NCBI GenBank assembly: GCA_030526195.1
Contig: JAUNDG010000006.1
Coordinates: forward strand, 1-64,000
Source of the DNA: Lachnospiraceae bacterium
Lineage (GTDB): Bacteria; Bacillota; Clostridia; Lachnospirales; Lachnospiraceae
Reading direction: 5' to 3'
DNA length: 64,000 nt
Positions 61,312-64,000 of the stretch are shown piece by piece (position 1 is the first letter of the stretch; the number at the start of each line of letters is the position of its first letter). The notes below the pieces were generated by a model, which was not told the origin of the DNA, made no database searches, and worked only from the letters and a program-made list of their open reading frames with translations. The position numbers were made by a program, and so were the translations under genes.

Positions 61312-62655
61312 TTATGCCTTTAATTCACCACCGGGCAACAGGTGCTCTGCCTTGAGCGTGAGAATCTCATTTTCAAGATTCCCTTCCCCGGCATGGTAGA
61401 CCACGATATTTTCCCGGGAATGGCCCTTCCAGAGGGTTTCCCCGTTCACCACCGCGGTTTCTTCAAAGAGGACTTCCACCTCTTTTCCCAAAAATGAGGC
61501 GGCATAAGCCTCTTTGTTCACATCATCCAGCGCAATAAGTTTGGCGGACCGTTCCGCTTTCAGCTTCTCCGGCACCTGATCCGGCAAAGACCAGGCCCTT
61601 GTCCGGCGGCGGCGTGAAAACTTAAACACATGAGTTTTCGCAAAATTGATCATTTTCGCAAAGGCATATGTTTCGGCGAATTCCTCTTCCGTCTCACCGG
61701 CAAAGCCCGCGATGATATCTGTGGTGATGGCGGGATTGTCAAAGGCCTCCCGCAGGCGACGTACCCCGTCGGCGTATTCTGCCGGTGTGTAGCGCCGATT
61801 CATGCGCTTTAAGGTAGCCTCCGACCCACTCTGAAGCGACAGATGGAACTGGGGACAAATCTTGTCGCAGGCGGCGATGCCCTTCACAAAATCCTCAGTC
61901 ATGATGCCCGGCTCCAGGGACCCCAGGCGAATGCGGGCGATGCCCGGCATAGCGTTGATCTTACGGAGCAGGTCGAGCAGGGCCTCATTGGTGAAGTTTT
62001 CGGAAGCCTCCGGTGTCCGGATGGGCTTATCGCTGATGAAATCAAGACCGTAGGAGCTGACATGGATACCGGAAATGATGATTTCCTTCACCCCGTTGGC
62101 GCCCAGGGTTTCCACCTCTTTCATGACCTCCTCCGGCCGTCGGCTGCGCACACGACCCCGGGCGAAGGGAATGAGGCAATAGCTGCAGAACTGATTGCAG
62201 CCGTCCTGAATTTTCACAAAGGCCCGGGTCCGATCCAGCGGGCGCTCCAGCTGCATATCCTCATAAAGACGTTCATGATCGATATCCGGCACAAAATCCC
62301 GATTGTTATCCGGCATCAAAAGAAAGCTTTTGAGTATCTCCGGCAGACGACTCTTTTCGTTGTTGCCGATGGCGATATCCACCGTCCCGTCGGCCAGCAG
62401 CTGATCCTTGGCCTCCTGCACATAGCAGCCGGCGGCCACGATCACCGCTTCCGGATTCTTCTGACGAGCCTTGTGCAGCATCTGGCGGGACTTGCGGTCC
62501 GCGATCTGCGTGACGGTACAGGTGTTGACCACGTAAACATCCGCCGGCTCATCGAAGGGCACCACGTTGTAACCCTCCTCCAGCAGAAGCTGTTTCATGG
62601 CCTCTGTCTCATATTCATTTACCTTACACCCCAGATTGTGAAATGCTGCTCTCAT
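61312..62655 (-). CDS. mtaB: tRNA t6A37 methylthiotransferase MtaB
   Basis: 447-residue radical-SAM enzyme converting t6A37 to ms2t6A37 in tRNAs. Order: UPF0004 domain with cysteines in NLGCKVNEYET, VNTCTVT and AAGCYVQ; radical-SAM motif CNQFCSYCLIP (about residues 145-155); TRAM domain at the C-terminus (about 375-440). NLGCKVN rather than TFGCQMN separates MtaB from MiaB. The start is the ATG of MRAAFHNLG. A GAAAATG-family copy (AAAAATGAGGCGGC, 61491) encodes AASFL. ireB begins 119 bp downstream. Confidence 0.94.
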   Translation of the reverse strand: MRAAFHNLGCKVNEYETEAMKQLLLEEGYNVVPFDEPADVYVVNTCTVTQIADRKSRQMLHKARQKNPEAVIVAAGCYVQEAKDQLLADGTVDIAIGNNEKSRLPEILKSFLLMPDNNRDFVPDIDHERLYEDMQLERPLDRTRAFVKIQDGCNQFCSYCLIPFARGRVRSRRPEEVMKEVETLGANGVKEIIISGIHVSSYGLDFISDKPIRTPEASENFTNEALLDLLRKINAMPGIARIRLGSLEPGIMTEDFVKGIAACDKICPQFHLSLQSGSEATLKRMNRRYTPAEYADGVRRLREAFDNPAITTDIIAGFAGETEEEFAETYAFAKMINFAKTHVFKFSRRRRTRAWSLPDQVPEKLKAERSAKLIALDDVNKEAYAASFLGKEVEVLFEETAVVNGETLWKGHSRENIVVYHAGEGNLENEILTLKAEHLLPGGELKA

Positions 62656-62713
62656 GTTATGCCTCAAAAATGTTTTCTCTCTGATACAAAGTATGCTCTC
62701 AGTGTTCCAAGTC

Positions 62714-62741
62714 TTGATTCCTTCCTATTCTGTGATAAACT
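62714..62741 (+). promoter_or_regulatory. Promoter of the HPr-like gene
   Basis: TTGATT (62714-62719), 16-bp spacer, TAAACT (62736-62741), 44 bp before the ATG. Confidence 0.5.
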
Positions 62742-62785
62742 AAAGACATAAAAACCGTCTTTACTCAACGAGGAGGATTTCGACC

Positions 62786-63022
62786 ATGAAAACTGTCAAT
62801 GTCTCATTAAATTCAATCGATAAAGTTAAAAAATTCGTCAATGATATCAACCGTTTCGACTGCGATTTCGACCTGATCTCCGGCCGTTACGTTATCGATG
62901 CCAAATCCATTATGGGTATCTTCTCCCTGGATCTTTCCAAACCCATCGAACTCAATGTTCATGCTGACGGCGACGATCTCGCCGAAGTGATGGCCGTTCT
63001 TGAACGCTACATTGTCGAATAA
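62786..63022 (+). CDS. HPr/Crh-like protein without the phosphocarrier histidine
   Basis: 78-residue protein of the HPr fold. The active-site His15 of HPr is missing; the region reads LNSIDKVKKFVND. The regulatory-serine region is kept (DAKSIMGIFSLDL, Ser about residue 48). This combination is that of Bacillus Crh, which cannot carry PTS phosphate but can be phosphorylated on the serine by HPr kinase to act with CcpA. It is monocistronic with its own promoter, an AGGAGG site and a terminator. Whether it takes part in catabolite control here is inferred only. Confidence 0.8.
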   Translation: MKTVNVSLNSIDKVKKFVNDINRFDCDFDLISGRYVIDAKSIMGIFSLDLSKPIELNVHADGDDLAEVMAVLERYIVE

Positions 63023-63052
63023 TCATCGCTGATTCATTTTTTAAAAATGTTG

Positions 63053-63093
63053 CCGCAGCCTTTCCACCACGGATCGGCTGCGGTTTCTTTTTT
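63053..63093 (+). terminator. Terminator of the HPr-like gene
   Basis: CCGCAGCC (63053-63060) pairs with GGCTGCGG (63075-63082), then TTTCTTTTTTT. It is preceded by an AT-palindrome CATTTTTTAAAAATG (63035-63049) that resembles the GAAAATG palindrome with a changed centre. Confidence 0.88.
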
Positions 63094-63095
63094 TA

Positions 63096-64000
63096 TCAGC
63101 GGACGTAGATCACCTCAGTTGTGTCGATGGCTTCCTTAAAGAGGTCATCGATTTTTTCTTTGAGATGCATCTCGGAATGCTCGATGGTCTTTAAGTTCGG
63201 CTTTGTGACCGGATGCTTGGCCACGAAGATGGTGCAGCAATCTTCATAGGGCAGAATGGAGGTTTCGTAAGTGCCGATCTCCTTAGCCTTGGCCACAATG
63301 TCATTTTTATCAAAGGCGATCAGCGGCCGGTAAACCGGCAGAGTGCAGACCGCATTGGTGGTCATGAGAGACTGCATGGTCTGGGATGCCACCTGGCCGA
63401 TGCTTTCACCGGTGACAAGACCCATGGAATGATTTTCCTTAGCGAAATGTTCGGCGATACGCATCATGTAACGACGCATGATGATGGTCAGCTCTTCATG
63501 GGGACAGGTGTCATAGATGTAAAGCTGAATATCGGTGAAGTTGACGATGTGCAGCTTGATGGGACCTGTGTATACCGCGATTTCCTTAGCCAGATCCACC
63601 ACCTTCTGCTTGGCGCGTTCGGAGGTGTAGGGCGGCGCATGGAAATAAACCGCATCCAGGGTGACACCTCTCTTGGCCACCATCCAGCCGGCCACCGGAG
63701 AATCGATACCGCCGGACAGGAGCAGTGTGGCAGAACCGCCGGTGCCCACCGGCATACCGCCCGGGCCCGGAATGATCTTGGAATAGACGTAAATAAATTC
63801 ACGAATCTCAATATCGATAAGAATGTCCGGGTTGTGCACATCCACGTGCATGCTCGGATAAGCTTCCAGGATAGCGCCGCCAAGTTCGGCATCGATCTCC
63901 ATGGATTTCATTTCAAAGCTCTTGTTGACACGGCGGGCCTTTACCTTGAAGGAGGCTGTGCTGTTGGGATACTCTTCGCCGATGTAGGCCACCACGCCTT
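63096..64000 (-). CDS. thiI: tRNA 4-thiouridine synthase ThiI (partial, cut by window edge)
   Basis: About 300 C-terminal residues; the N-terminus lies beyond position 64000. ThiI adenylates uridine 8 of tRNA and inserts sulfur from a cysteine desulfurase. Visible are part of the THUMP domain, the PP-loop SGGIDSPVAGWM (about residue 95 of the visible part), and EDCCTIFVAKHPVTKPNL near the end. No rhodanese domain follows, as usual in Bacillota. The frame stays open to the edge. It converges on the HPr-like gene. Confidence 0.93.
   Translation of the reverse strand, partial: GVVAYIGEEYPNSTASFKVKARRVNKSFEMKSMEIDAELGGAILEAYPSMHVDVHNPDILIDIEIREFIYVYSKIIPGPGGMPVGTGGSATLLLSGGIDSPVAGWMVAKRGVTLDAVYFHAPPYTSERAKQKVVDLAKEIAVYTGPIKLHIVNFTDIQLYIYDTCPHEELTIIMRRYMMRIAEHFAKENHSMGLVTGESIGQVASQTMQSLMTTNAVCTLPVYRPLIAFDKNDIVAKAKEIGTYETSILPYEDCCTIFVAKHPVTKPNLKTIEHSEMHLKEKIDDLFKEAIDTTEVIYVR

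Noticed and set aside
61312-62655. MiaB rather than MtaB
   Set aside because: The first motif is NLGCKVN, and overall length and TRAM region fit MtaB; MiaB would show TFGCQMN.

Overview
The window is chromosomal DNA of a Gram-positive anaerobe of the Bacillota, most likely class Clostridia (Lachnospiraceae-like). The evidence is PolC-type DNA polymerase, CodY, two HrcA/CIRCE sites, the yifB/comM-dprA-topA-codY order, the ireB-ruvX-DUF1292-rnjA-ylbF-mltG-trmR-trhP run, a clostridial-type ThrS and a glutamate dehydrogenase. GC content is about 55 percent by eye. Genes are densely packed, mostly on the minus strand. I see no rRNA, phage, transposase or CRISPR array. The only clearly AT-richer, probably transferred, piece is a hipA/HTH pair at 45.8-47.5 kb.

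Layout. 0-5.4 kb: MATE exporter, threonyl-tRNA synthetase, SEC-C protein, membrane-anchored HAD hydrolase. 5.5-10.8 kb: a sulfur hub, with cysK and metY on minus behind a Cys/Met-rich leader peptide and terminator, divergent from iscS-iscU-Rrf2 regulator. 10.9-14.9 kb: lipoprotein, purA, purB. 15.1-17.6 kb: amino-acid ABC transporter. 17.8-23.5 kb: a three-gene operon of unknown function (TPR protein, 426-aa protein, 1182-aa protein). 23.7-26.5 kb: PLP aminotransferase and gdhA. 26.7-34.8 kb: polC, ispG, folA, thyA and a membrane protein. 34.9-41.8 kb: lon under CIRCE control, citrate synthase, two tRNA-Gly(GCC), an alpha/beta hydrolase, ilvE. 41.9-45.8 kb: Nudix hydrolase, IMP-cyclohydrolase-like protein, larB, larC. 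45.8-50.5 kb: hipA/HTH, groES-groEL, codY. 50.6-57.2 kb: topA, dprA, comM, trhP. 57.2-64 kb: trmR, mltG-like fragment, ylbF, rnjA, DUF1292, ruvX, ireB, mtaB, an HPr/Crh-like protein, and thiI cut by the window edge.

The main unusual signals are these. (1) A 31-codon leader ORF upstream of metY has 5 Cys and 6 Met codons, a strong ribosome-binding site, and an intrinsic terminator starting 23 nt after its stop; it looks like ribosome-mediated attenuation of sulfur amino acid synthesis. (2) The proofreading exonuclease domain of PolC has lost its catalytic acidic residues. (3) The 7-mer GAAAATG occurs about 95 times counting both strands, where roughly 5 are expected. It extends to a degenerate core GAAAATGRGGCTGCC and to four exact copies of the palindrome CATTTTCGAAAATG, in genes and between genes and in several reading frames, at a density like that of DNA-uptake sequences. 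(4) The hipA/HTH promoter carries twin 15-bp operators. (5) lon carries a CIRCE element. (6) Several small intergenic repeat families and duplicated gene 3' ends are present.

Gene products are called from conserved motifs read in the translations. No database search was run, and counts were made by hand.
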